A stretch of DNA of 64,000 bases from positions 52,254,725 through 52,318,724 of the forward strand of contig CM041293.1 in the NCBI GenBank assembly GCA_023052935.1, read 5' to 3'. Shown piece after piece: positions 44,679-54,837 of this stretch (position 1 is its first letter; the number at the start of each line of letters is the position of its first letter). This DNA comes from Piezodorus guildinii (taxonomy: Eukaryota; Arthropoda; Insecta; Hemiptera; Pentatomidae). Made by a program: the position numbers and the translations under genes. The notes below the pieces were generated by a model. It had not been told where the DNA came from. It searched no databases and saw only the letters and a program-made list of their open reading frames with translations.

Positions 44679-44809
44679 TCTATTATATTATTATCTATGA
44701 CAATCTAATTACTTTTTTTAATTTATATTTTATTGAATTTTACAACTGTATAAAACTAAATACTACAAGTAAAAGTGTTGAAATACAATAAAGGGCATGA
44801 AAAGCCTTG

Positions 44810-45104
44810 TGAAAAAGTACCCAGTGGTAGAACCTGTAAATACTTTAAATATAAAAATGACAGGCAAGTGATAGTTTATGGATGTCTTCAAATTTGAAAA
44901 GTAAATTCAACAAAAATGAAATAGCTCTCGCAATTCTTTTAAGAACTTAAACTCTTGCACATAACAATCTCACATCTGTCTTGTTGTATTGTGAGATTGT
45001 TGTTTGTAAGAGTTCAAGTTCTTGAAATAATGGCAGGTTTTAAACATCTTTTGAGAACTTGAGCTATTAGAAACAATAATCTCACAATAGTAATACTTTA
45101 AAAA
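44810..45104 (-). repeat. Repeat C, alternating inverted units, copy 1
   Basis: Three units related to AGAACTTGAACTCTTACAAA CAACAATCTCACA in alternating orientation (about 44940-44985, 44990-45030, 45050-45090), able to form hairpins. Directly adjoins the 3' end of the A copy at 45105. The same arrangement is mirrored at 56256-56560. Confidence 0.8.
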
Positions 45105-46335
45105 AAAAAATCTGGTGCGGGCAACACACGATTTTCACTTACCGCCGCTGTTAAAAATCGACTAAAGAATTTTCAAATACAGTTAGAGATAAAAATTAGT
45201 ATGCTATAAAAAAAAGAATTAATTAAATTGAATTCTTATAGAAACATATGTTTTATTTAAAAACCTTTTATATTATTAACTAAAATAAGCAGTTAGTTTT
45301 ATCGGCTTTTCATCACTCCCCGTTATCTTTTACAATTTTGGTATAAGAAAATATTTTTTCTAAAATCTTTAACTTTCCAACGGTATATTATACATCTATA
45401 TTACTGTTCTTATTTTCAAAAATACAAAAATAGCTTGGAAAAATATTTTTCCTCTTTTTTCCTTTCATTCTATATCGAATTCGTTCAAACTATTCATAGA
45501 CCCGTTTATTATCAATACTAATAAGATCATGTGGCTAATTTATTCAAATCTGAATCATCAAATCAAAATGAAAGGGGGTCACCCATAGCGTAGTGTTTAG
45601 CATAACAGCTTTCTATGCCAAAGGTCGTTGGTTCAAACCTGAGGGTGGCCCTAGGATTTTTTAATGGGAGTAAAAAATCCTTAGTTATGCCGTCCTTTGG
45701 AGGGGACGTTAAAAGGTGGTCCCGAGCCTGTGCGATGTCAGGAACTCGTTAAAGATCCCTATCCTAATAAAACCCGGATAGGCAAAATTTAAGACTCTCA
45801 CTGTAGCATCGTCTGATAGCCACAACAGCATAAAGGGAAATTAAATAAAATAAACAACCGCATATTTCAATTTAAACTCGAATTTATCAATTCTTTAACA
45901 GTTTATTATTTTCATGTCAAAAGTATTCGAAAATTCTGAAATTTATTTTATCAACCACTGTAGCATCGCCCAATTAGCCGTAGCAGCATAAAAGTGACGT
46001 TAAACGAATAAACAAATAAACAAAATGAAAGGTACTTTAGAGCAAGCAAATTTAACTATCGGCCTTTAAGCCCTGTCATACTATTTCAATCAGAATGAAT
46101 TACATCATTCTAAAGCTTAATAAATTTTACATCGACATAGCAAGTTTTTGCGCTGGACTTAAAACACACACACAGACTTTTTTAGACCACAGACACACAC
46201 ACAGATAAATCCTTTTGCGGGATTTGTTATTTGGACTCAGGGGACCCTAAAACGTTTATTTCCGTTGAAAACTGGAAATAGAAAATTTTTTCTTACCATA
46301 TATTTCATACATAAGTAAGTGAAAGTAAAAAAGAA
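45105..46335 (-). repeat. Repeat family A, near-complete, with SINE insertion
   Basis: TCTGGTGCGGGCAACACACG ATTTTCACTTACC at the left edge and AAGTAAGTGAAAGTAAAAA at 46320-46335. It is interrupted by the S1 insertion at 45576-46020. Confidence 0.87.
45576..46020 (+). mobile_element. Composite SINE S1 insertion (body plus second 3' end)
   Basis: Flanked by the 12-bp duplication CAAAATGAAAGG (45564-45575 and 46021-46032). A full S1 (to about 45856) is followed by about 100 bp of non-SINE DNA and a second S1 3' end (45956-46020, CACTGTAGCATCGCCCAATT...). One TSD pair encloses both, so this is a single insertion event or an SINE-in-SINE rearrangement. Confidence 0.85.
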
Positions 46336-46717
46336 CGACCGAATAACGAATTTGAAAATACACAGAAATGTTTAACAAAGGATGGTATTGATCTTCACTA
46401 AAGATGAGAGTTAAGAGAACTTATAAATCTTGTATTTCTTCTCATATAGCTTAAATCATTATTCAAGAAACGTTTATACGGCCTGCCCAGAATTTCTTTC
46501 TTTTATCTCTTTCTCTCTCTTTTTTTTTTTTTGGCCTAGATTCGTTCAGTCTGGACAGGATTCTCGTTCGGATATATAACACGGTATGAACTGTTTTCTA
46601 AAATTAAATAATAAACTATTTTTTTTTTTAATTTTCAAGTTCACTGAGAAAAAATATTAAAGCACAGAAAACTGTTATTTTTGTTGAATTATAGATCTGG
46701 TTCAAAATCTATTAGCT

Positions 46718-46972
46718 TGGTTTGTTTGTTTATTTATTTACCGTCCTTTTATGCTGATATGGCTAATAGAACGATGTTATAGTGGGAATCCTAAATTTTG
46801 CCTATCCAGGTTTGATTAGGATAGGGATCTTTAACGGGTACCTGACATCGCACAGGCTCGGGATCGCCTTTTAACTCCGAAAGGCGGTATAGACAAGGAT
46901 ATACTCCCTTTAAACCTACCCGAGAAACCAACAAAGACTTTTATGCTAGCCACTAGACAACAGATGACCCCA
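46718..46972 (-). mobile_element. SINE S1, minus copy with internal losses
   Basis: GTTTGTTTATTTATTTACCG, TAGGATAGGGATCTTTAACG, CAGGCTCGGGATCGCC, and ATGCTAGCCACTAGACAACA. The region around the B box is shortened. Confidence 0.85.
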
Positions 46973-47035
46973 AGTATAAGTATTATAACATATTAAAAAA
47001 CTAAAGATATGTGGAACGTCTGGCCCAGTGACAAG

Positions 47036-47142
47036 CTAATAAGTGACATAACGAAGGATTTTTTACTCCCATTGCGGGTTTGAACCCGGGACTTTGAGCA
47101 TAGGAGGCTGTTATTCTAACCACCATGCTACAAGTAACTCCC
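47036..47142 (-). mobile_element. SINE S1 head fragment
   Basis: GACATAACGAAGGATTTTTT, GCGGGTTTGAACCCGGGACT (B box, minus strand) and ATAGGAGGCTGTTATTCTAA CC...GCTACAAGTAAC. Only the tRNA-like 5' part; the body is missing. Confidence 0.82.
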
Positions 47143-47317
47143 TATCAGCTCGGTTTTGCTTCTAATAATTTAAAACCTCTCTGTTCCATATCAAAATCTT
47201 TTGATTTTTCACTAAACTTAAATTTTTGCCTAGCAGAATATCATTTTTTTTTTAAATTTTAATTCTTTGGGCTAAATGATAACCGTGAATTTGTTAATGT
47301 TATTTTAATTGCGATTT

Positions 47318-47660
47318 AAAAAAAAAAATGGTGCGTGGAACACACGACTTTCACTTACCTCCGTTGTTTAAATCAATTTAAGACCTTTTAAATAAAGTTT
47401 GAGTTAAAAAAAAAGGTTGCAGAATCACATTGAGCTTCGATGGAAACAGATGTTCCAGATTAAAAAATCTAACAATAGAAATTGTTATCTATAACGATCA
47501 TTCAGTTGTATCTCTGATTCGCTTTTTATCTTTCCATTACTTTATACTTCTTGGTTATAGATAAGATACATTTTTATAAAATCTTTATCTTTCCAGCAGT
47601 TTATTTTACATCTATATTACTATACTTATGTTCAAGAAAAAAAAAAAAAAATTACGTAAA
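47318..47660 (-). repeat. Repeat family A, 3' half
   Basis: TGGTGCGTGGAACACACGAC TTTCACTTACC and CTTTCCAGCAGTTTATTTTA. The 5' half is lost. Confidence 0.78.
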
Positions 47661-48099
47661 CAAATATATTGACTTTTTTCTCTTTCAGTTGGTTATCAAA
47701 TTCTTTTATATTGTATATTTATCTTTTTATTAGATTTGTAGATATTTAGTTTATTGGTTATTATATACATACATATAAGCCATGGAGTTTGGCCCATTTG
47801 GTGTTAGTGGTTGTTAGTATTAAATAATAATCTCGTACATACTATGGCATAGTTATAAATACATAAATAATATAAATGATAATAAGATAAAAACAAATGA
47901 ATATTTAAATTCCAATTGCATACTGGGGCACGTTAGTAAACATTGTAACACAAATTATGTAGATTTGTTGTCTCCTTAAATGTGTATTTTTTATTTTGTT
48001 TATTATAGCTAAACTTTTTTTATCACTTATTTTCGTTTATAGAAAGATTTAGAAATCCACAAAAATCCAAATTTTCCTTAAATAATCTCCCAAAAAGTT

Positions 48100-48104
<5 letters not shown>

Positions 48105-48165
<61 letters not shown>
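48105..48165. repeat. (TA)n microsatellite
   Basis: Long TA tract with one CA interruption. Confidence 0.93.
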
Positions 48166-48442
48166 GATTGTATATTTTAAAATGAAATATTGACGACTTT
48201 CTGTAACTGTATGTATGTATAACATAAAGTCATGATCATGTACATTTCATCAGCTATTTCTATGATTCTTATAGCAATAATATTAACCCCATTGAATTAT
48301 AATGTTTACTTATATACATTAAATACTTATATCCATGTTTCACCAATCTAGGCAGTTTAACATTTTCTACGATAAAATTTGTAATGATGAAAAACTAACC
48401 AACTTTTTGTTTATATATTGTTTTTTTTTTTTTTGTATACAC

Positions 48443-48446
<4 letters not shown>

Positions 48447-48492
<46 letters not shown>
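48447..48492. repeat. (TA)n microsatellite
   Basis: About 23 TA units. Confidence 0.95.
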
Positions 48493-48495
<3 letters not shown>

Positions 48496-48539
48496 TATTT
48501 TTAATATATTATTTTTTTATTATTATTTTTTTTTTTTTT

Positions 48540-48820
48540 ATGAGCCAAATAAACTCCCAATAAAAAAACCCAGAATGTTCAGGTGTTCAAGATTTTTAAT
48601 ATCTAACAATGTTTCCAGCGATAATTCATTCGCATTGATACGTGTATATTTTTTGAGATATATTTTTCTATGAATCTCGAGGAACTGACATTTAAGTATT
48701 AAATGCAGTATGGGATTGGTAATAAGGTAACCGCACCACTTAAAGACTTCTTCAGCCATTAAAATATTTATCTTTTTATTATCAATGATAACAACAAGAA
48801 ATAGTGGCAAGTGACGTTTA
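48540..48820 (-). pseudogene. LINE C-terminal fragment
   Basis: Frame 48538-48810 reads CGYLITNPILHLILKCQFLE IHRKI and later SLETLLDIKNLEHLNILGFF. This resembles the zinc-knuckle-like tail (C...H..L.C) and terminal helix of Jockey/I-like LINE ORF2, followed on the plus strand by an A/T-rich tail. Degenerate; family not assigned. Confidence 0.5.
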
Positions 48821-48882
48821 ATTATTAAACAACATCAACAAGTAATGGTCGATTTTTTTTTTTTAGGTGCTATAATAACTAG

Positions 48883-49110
48883 AAAAAAATCTAGTGCCCA
48901 AAAAACACGACTTTCACTTATCTCGGTTGTTAAAATAATTTAAGAAGTTTTGAATAAGGATATATTTAAAAAAAGTATAAAGAATTATATTTTCAGTGCT
49001 ACATTATTCTTCAATAGCAGTATGCTTATTTTCAAAAAGAGAAAAATACACTGAAAAAATATTTGTAAAGTTTTCCCCTTCTCTTGGTTATTAAAATATT
49101 TTATCAATCC
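48883..49110 (-). repeat. Repeat family A, 3'-end fragment
   Basis: AAAATCTAGTGCCCAAAAAA CACGACTTTCACTTATCTCG G, then the AATTTAAGAAGTTTTGAATA region. Confidence 0.75.
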
Positions 49111-49254
49111 TATCAAGTAGAGATAGTTAATTATTTCTAATCAACAAAACCAAAGGCACATTAATGGAAGACATTTTAAAAATTAGGCATTAAAGACATT
49201 TTAGACTATTTCATTCATGATAAAGACTACATTATATTAAATTAAAGCCCGTTA

Positions 49255-49312
49255 ATGTTGAAGATGGTTGCAGTACCTACGTTCCGGCCTACATTGTGGG
49301 CCTTCATCAGGG
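49255..49312 (-). ncRNA. Degenerate hammerhead-like motif
   Basis: The minus strand reads AGCC-CTGATGA-A-GGCC-(9 nt)-GGCC-GGAAC-GTA. It has the same layout as the motif at 49815-49871 but with GAAAC changed to GGAAC and GTC to GTA, so probably inactive. Confidence 0.45.
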
Positions 49313-49432
49313 CTAAGAAAAGCATAGATAGTAACCAATCCAATGAAAAGGAAAATAATAATAATATGACAGAAATTAAATATGGAAATAAAAAAAACAA
49401 AACAACTACAAATCAAAGAGAGAGAGAGAGAT

Positions 49433-49620
49433 TGATTGATTGATTGATTGATTTTTATTGTCTTAGGGCCAGAGGCCCTTTCTTACAGACAAAATTATAA
49501 ACTTTTTACATACAAATGTGCTATTTACAATATAATTGAATTATTTATCTACTAATTTTTACAATGTTATGTTTATAATTAACAGAAAAATTGTTACATA
49601 TTATCTTTCCAAATTTTAGA
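49433..49620 (-). mobile_element. LINE 3' UTR and (ATCA)n tail
   Basis: GATTGATTGATTGATTTTTA TTGTCTTAGGGCCAGAGGCC CTTTCTTACAGACAAAATTA is a reverse-oriented LINE 3' end with a 4-bp repeat tail. It is similar in layout to the end of the LINE at 62080 (TTTATTCTGGGACAAGTCCC TTCAG...TTACAGACAAAATTA). Coding part absent. Confidence 0.6.
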
Positions 49621-49726
49621 AAAATATGAATATAAAATATAGGCAATATGCTGAAGGAAGATAAAAAAAAAAGAAAAGAAAAAAAAAAGGAATGATGCTA
49701 ATAATAAAGGATAATGAATAGGAATA

Positions 49727-49770
49727 ATAGAGAGAGAGGGGAGAGAGAGGGGGGGGAGAGAGAGAGAGAA
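49727..49770. repeat. GA-rich low-complexity tract
   Basis: (AG)n and G runs, imperfect. Confidence 0.9.
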
Positions 49771-49814
49771 ATGGAGAACGGATTTTTTTCTTTTAATTTG
49801 TATTGGTTGTTATC

Positions 49815-49871
49815 TTGTGTTTATTAGCCCTGATGAAGGCCCACGATTTAGGCCGAAACGTCGGCACACAA
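49815..49871 (+). ncRNA. Hammerhead ribozyme-like motif (type I layout)
   Basis: Order: TTGTGT (49815-49820), 6-nt bulge, GCC, CTGATGA (49830-49836), A, GGCC, 9-nt loop, GGCC, GAAA, C, GTC (ending 49862), GGC, ACACAA (49866-49871). GCC pairs with GGC and TTGTGT with ACACAA (stem I); GGCC pairs with GGCC (stem II); AC/GT gives a 2-bp stem III. The conserved core CUGAUGA...GAAA and a cleavable GUC are present. One extra A between CUGAUGA and stem II departs from the canonical core. Hammerheads with minimal stem III are known from Penelope-like elements and retrozymes. Confidence 0.55.
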
Positions 49872-49956
49872 ATTCTATAGGTTTTTTTTATTAGTGTGTT
49901 ATTTCTTGATGACCGTGCTGCCCACCCAACGTCATTATATATGTTATTATATAATA

Positions 49957-50635
49957 CTAAGCTTACCGAACCCGAAGGTTCTATGCTGATACCACTAAAT
50001 AATGCCTACACAGACTCGTCCAATGACCAACGTTCAAGCCCAAGCCCCCGAGCCTAACACAATCCTACCATCGACGCTTCGACCTACCTTTCGGACGTCT
50101 ATTTGTCGGTTTCAGCGAATACCAAATTTTTCGGAATCCGTTCTTCACTAAGCCCAACAACTTAACACGTACCTTTGAGTCTCCGCGATGCTATCAATTC
50201 AATTATATTCATAGGGTGCAAGCTTCGCATTGTGCAACTTTCTAAACTCCCTAGTGGCCTCATCTCTCTTTGGACCAAATATTTTACGCAGTACCCTATT
50301 TTCGAAAACCTTAAGCCGTTGTTCATCCTTCAAAGTAAGCGGGAACGTTACATCCATAAAGGACGTCGGAAGAATAACAGTTTTATAAATTCGAATCTTT
50401 AAGTTTTTAGACAGAAGCCGCGAGCTCAGTAATTTAGCAACCGAATAATAACACGCATTTCCCACCTTTAACCTGGCCTTTATTTCTTCCTGGATTTCAT
50501 TTTTTCTTGTTATTATTGAACCTAAATACTTGAATTTCTCTACATGTTCAAAAGTATGTACTGATATATCAATATCACCAAGATCGTCTCCTTTTCTGCT
50601 TACTAATCATATATTTCGTCTTATCGGTACATCAT
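49957..50635 (-). mobile_element. LINE family R copy
   Basis: Inverted tail ATAATACTAAGCTTACCGAA, then the C-terminal region. The minus frame 50465-50199 reads NACYYSVAKLLSSRLLSKNL, KIRIYKTVILPTSF (with a small deletion in VLYGCETW) and KVFENRVLRKIFGPKRDEAT. Continues to the DKTKYM-equivalent near 50630. Confidence 0.88.
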
Positions 50636-50639
50636 ATAT

Positions 50640-51588
50640 TCATATATTTTATATGGTCAATAAATATTCTACCATTTAATTTTACATCAATACAATGAGT
50701 TCATAATAAGGTACTTCTTCGTGTATAAATATTCTAGAGAGTTCTATTTGGTTGCTACTATTGAATGAAATGTAAGTTATTGTCAAGTATTGAGAGTCCT
50801 AAGATAGGAAAAACTACGTGTATATTTGAAATGGTACTATTTACATACTGTTTAAATTAGAATAAAAGTAAGTAATTATGATTTATTTTTTATTTAATGA
50901 GTAAAATATTTTAGCTTAGCTATGAGGTTTAATGTTTGTAATTTATTTCTGTATTTATAGCAGTTAATTGGCTTCTAACAAGACTTGAGGTTTCATATTC
51001 GCGGTATTGCTTTGTAATTAATTCTAGGTTTTGTTTGAGAATGAGGCTAGTAATATCACAAGTATAAATGAGTAGCTACTTGAAATAGAAATTTATGTCT
51101 TTAGAAATATCGGCTGACCGCAATACATAATTTTGCACGCCATGCAACCATCATGGCACCATGCTATTTTTACAATAGATGTTAAGTATTTTTTAACAAA
51201 GCACTTAAAGTGCTTGCTTTGCTAAATCATTGGAATATTTTATTTTATAACAGCTTTACATTATAATCGATTTGAGGCAGGCAGAAATATAATCTTAAAA
51301 TTTGTCTGAGTATACATGTTTAACAAACCGTACAGTACAACCTGGGTTTAACTCTAGACAAATCTCCTACATTCAGTGAACGTACCAATAGAAAAATTGA
51401 TAAAATGAAAACAAATATATTAAAAATGTTTCCTATAAGATAGATGAACAACCTCTATGTTCGATTTATTAATAATGTCATATGTTGTTTTAGTTAATTA
51501 CTGTTGTAAAGTGGCTAACTTTTTTTTTACCTGAGATTTTTTTTCAAACCTGTAAAAAAATACAACAAGCAAATGTGCTAAAATCTAA
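50640..51588. other. Unassigned AT-rich stretch
   Basis: No recognised gene or repeat. Confidence 0.4.
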
Positions 51589-51589
51589 G

Positions 51590-52670
51590 GAAACGTGGAT
51601 GGCGTGGACAGGCATGGGGGAGAGAGCACCCAGTGGTGCATCCTCCTGACATTAAGGAGAATTATATTTTCAGCTCAGGAGGTTTCTTATCCAACTCCTT
51701 TTCAGCCTACGCCGAATTATGGATGGTATGTCAGTTGTACCTATGTTTTGCACAAGTTGATTTATGTGTCCATTTAGTTTGCGCAAAAATTGTTTGTAAG
51801 TCGTTTGTTGTGGTTGGAATACATAAGTCAGAATGAAGGGCATCTTTTGAAACATATGGTGGTGAGTTCGTTGCCAGTCTTAAAAATTGCGATTCAAAGG
51901 TTTGTATTTTTTGTATGTGTGTCTTTTTAGCAGGTCTGTATGTTTGGCAAGCGTAAGTCCATATTGGTTTTAATAAATAAGTGTATACATTAAGTTTCTG
52001 GCTGGTGGATAATTTAGAACGTCTATGTAGTATCGAATATAAAAGTCGTCGTCGGAAGTTTAGAATTTTACGTTTTGTCTTGACGTATGGGCCTCATGTC
52101 AACCTCTTGTCAAAAATAAGTCCTTGGTACGTTACTGTTTTGATTGTGGTATCGGGTGATTGATTATCTATATAAACTGGAGAGCAGGTTCCGCGTCTAA
52201 GTAACATGTTGTGACTTTTCACGGTTAATTTTTAACTTCCATTTCTTACACCAGTTTTTTACGTTGTCCAAGTGGTATTGAAATGTTTTACTGGCCTGTA
52301 TGGGGTCTGTGTTTCTTGTAATAACAGCAGTGTCGTCGGCTTATGTTTCAGTTTGGATGTTTTCGTTTGTCGGTAAGTCATATGTGTATATTAAGTACAG
52401 AAGTGGGGCCAGGATAGAACCTTGGGGAACTCCTGCAGAGACTGGCTTTATTGATGAGGTCTCAGAACCCTGTCGAACAGAGAAGAATCGGTCATAGCGA
52501 AAAGATTGTAAAATTAAATAATAAGTGATTTGAAGTACAGGTTTTAGTTTAAAAGGAAGACCTTTGTGCCACTCCCATTCAAAAGCTTTAGCAACATCCA
52601 AAAATCCCCGAAGCGTATTGTTGTAGTTCAAGTGCGGTGGAGTAATGCGACTAACTAAGTTCATCTAAAT
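51590..52670 (-). mobile_element. Jockey-like LINE, RT region, inactive
   Basis: The minus strand from 52664 reads FLDVAKAFEWEWHKGLPFKL (normally FLDVxKAFDxVWHxGLxxKL), SIKPVSAGVPQGSILAPLLY (motif B) and YLIYTYDLPTNENIQTET. A TAA then replaces the Tyr of the catalytic YADD (stop-ADDTAVITRNTDPIQ), and HLDNVKNWCKKWKLKINREK SQ follows. Further 3' traces continue to about 51600. The sequence is characteristic of the Jockey clade. The nonsense codon at the active site shows it is dead. Confidence 0.9.
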
Positions 52671-52923
52671 AAAGTTTGTTATTTTATGATTTTTCATAAG
52701 TAGTTTATCCTTTATTCCCATATTTAATAAAAAATCTGACTCGAGTTCTCATAACAAATTAATATATAAATCAGTTATCCGGCCACAGATTACATACGCC
52801 TCGGCAATCTGAGTTTATTTGGAGATAATACTTTAAAATTACAATGCGAATAATTAACAATTAAAACCGCCATACTAAAACATCTACTATACTCCAAGCC
52901 TTACAGCTTCCTACAATTTAACG

Positions 52924-53267
52924 ATTGAGACATTAATTTCCAAAAGGTACTAAAGGACATTTTTTACAAATTGATTTTTTTATATATTTGTATTCTCATC
53001 ATTTAGTTTTAAATAAATATTCTATTTGATTTTATCTTTTGAGCACTCAAGTCCTTCAAATACGCGTTTAAGCTTACCAAATCATCCTAAAATATTTTAT
53101 TTCATAACTTTAATTATAGTTTTATTAATAAAGTGAAAAAAAAAATTTATCTTTTAATGCTAAAAGAACCAAATTCTTTGGTTTAATACTACAGTAAAGA
53201 GAGATATTTGCGCTCCTTGTAAAATTTCCTAGTATGGATAGTACTTTTTGGAAAGCAACGTCTCAAT
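52924..53267. mobile_element. MITE family D, copy 2 (344 bp)
   Basis: ATTGAGACATTAATTTCCAA AAGGTACTA at the left and its approximate complement ending GACGTTGCTTTCC at the right. The interior (GTATTCTCATCATTTAGTTT, ATTTGATTTTATCTTTTGAG) matches copy 1. Confidence 0.85.
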
Positions 53268-54146
53268 TTGTCTATTCCCAAACTGCGTCGTACTTCAGTA
53301 AAGAAAAACCTTCCAAAATTCATTAATAAAAGAAATCGGTAATTACAACAAATATTCCCTCAAACGCTACACTTATAAAATAACAAAACATGTGTTGTTA
53401 AGTTACTTTGTTTAATTTAATTTTTTACAACTGAACTATATTTTTAATTTTAATATTCACATATAAGTCACTTGAGCTACTGTATTAAAAATTCCAAAGA
53501 AAAAAAAAATTGTTGAATGTAAAGGATGTCTCATCGGAAATCTTATATAAATATTTTGTAAATTTGTAAATAGAGTTTATTTTCTTCTTTCTGTACAATA
53601 AAAACTGTCGATTAAAACAAATTATCTAAGAAGTTCTTATAAAGCATCAAACACATTTTACTTAATAAATATTTTTTTTAAAATTCTGAATATTTTAATT
53701 CTAAAGCTTTATTAGATATTTAAGAATATAAAGGTCTAAACCTCTTATAAACACTACTTAAATCAAGAAGGAGTGAGTACAGTCCAATGCAAAAACAACT
53801 GGCAAAGGCGTAAACATTTTATTTTTAGTTTGGCTGATATTATTTGTTTATATTGCTTTAAGCTCTTAGTATACTATCATCTCTTTGTTTATAAATAGCG
53901 CTCGAATTGTTCTTTTATCTAATATTTTATGCGGTTGAGAATAATGATAAATTAAAGAGCATTATTACACCAATTTTGTTTTAAAATTAATTTATTCAGA
54001 TATATTACATTGTCTCAATGGACAATAATAATAGGGCTTTAAGATCGCATTCATACAATATTTACAGTACAAACGATAAATTAGTCACATTATATAAAAA
54101 AAATAAAACAAATAAAGGTATATAATAACAATATTTATAAAATAAT
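53268..54146. other. Unassigned AT-rich stretch
   Basis: Nothing recognised beyond AT-rich low complexity. Confidence 0.4.
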
Positions 54147-54478
54147 CTAGTGCGGGCAACACACGACTTTCACTTACCTCACTTAAGGTGCAATATGCAT
54201 GGTTTAAAGTGGCTCTTCTGGTTAGCCGATTTTGATGATAAGTTTTTGTAACAACTCGGGCGTATAGTTGTCTTAAACGTGAAGTTTCAGTTTCATAGGA
54301 CTTTTCGTTTCCGCCCGGAAGTTACCACACAAACACACACACACAACACACATACACATCTTTTTGCGGGACTTGGTAATTTCGACTCAGAGGACCCTAA
54401 AACGCGCATTTCCGATGAAAACTCGAATTCGAAAATTTTCACAATCGCCAATACTTTCCCTAAGCATGATTCAATGAT
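54147..54478 (-). repeat. Repeat family A, rearranged: ends joined, middle missing
   Basis: AATCTAGTGCGGGCAACACA CGACTTTCACTTACC (A 3' end) is followed at once by AAAGTGGCTCTTCTGGTTAG through GAAAATTTTCACAATCGCCA (A 5' third, same minus orientation), so about 600 bp of A interior is deleted. A short (CA)n lies at 54330-54350. Confidence 0.75.
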
Positions 54479-54837
54479 TCTTTTTTCATTTTGTAGGACA
54501 TTTATGATGCAGGTTTCATTCTGATTGAAATAGTCTGACAAGGCTTAAATGCCAATATTTTAAGTACCTTTAATTTTGTAGATTCTATAAAAATAACCAT
54601 ATCATCTTAATGACATTGATAAAAAACAGGTAAATATATATATAAGTTAAACGAATTCGATATCCAACTAAAGGAGAAAATTGAAAAAAATATTTTTTGA
54701 TTTTTTAATAACAATATAGATGTATAATATGCCGTTAGAAAGCTAAAGATTTTAGAAAAATTATTTTCTTAAACACAAACTTGTAAAAGTTAATAACGAT
54801 TGACGAGAAACCAATAAAACTAACTGCTTATTTTAGA

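Larger units (their letters stand above)
43171..44760 (-). repeat. Repeat family A copy hosting a foldback element and a Helitron
   Basis: A 3' end GCTGGTGCACGCAACACACG ACTTTCTCTTACC at 43171, resumes after the foldback at 43544 (ATTAATTTAAGAATTTTTAA), reaches CATGTGTTTTATTTAATAA at 43642, is cut by the Helitron, and continues TCTATTATATTATTATCTAT at 44679. Confidence 0.82.

Noticed and set aside
44940..45090. CRISPR-like repeats
   Set aside because: Units are in alternating orientation, diverged, few and in a eukaryotic TE context.
54279..54541. Overlapping frames in a CA-rich stretch
   Set aside because: Lie within repeat A; the Cys/Val run is translated (CA)n.
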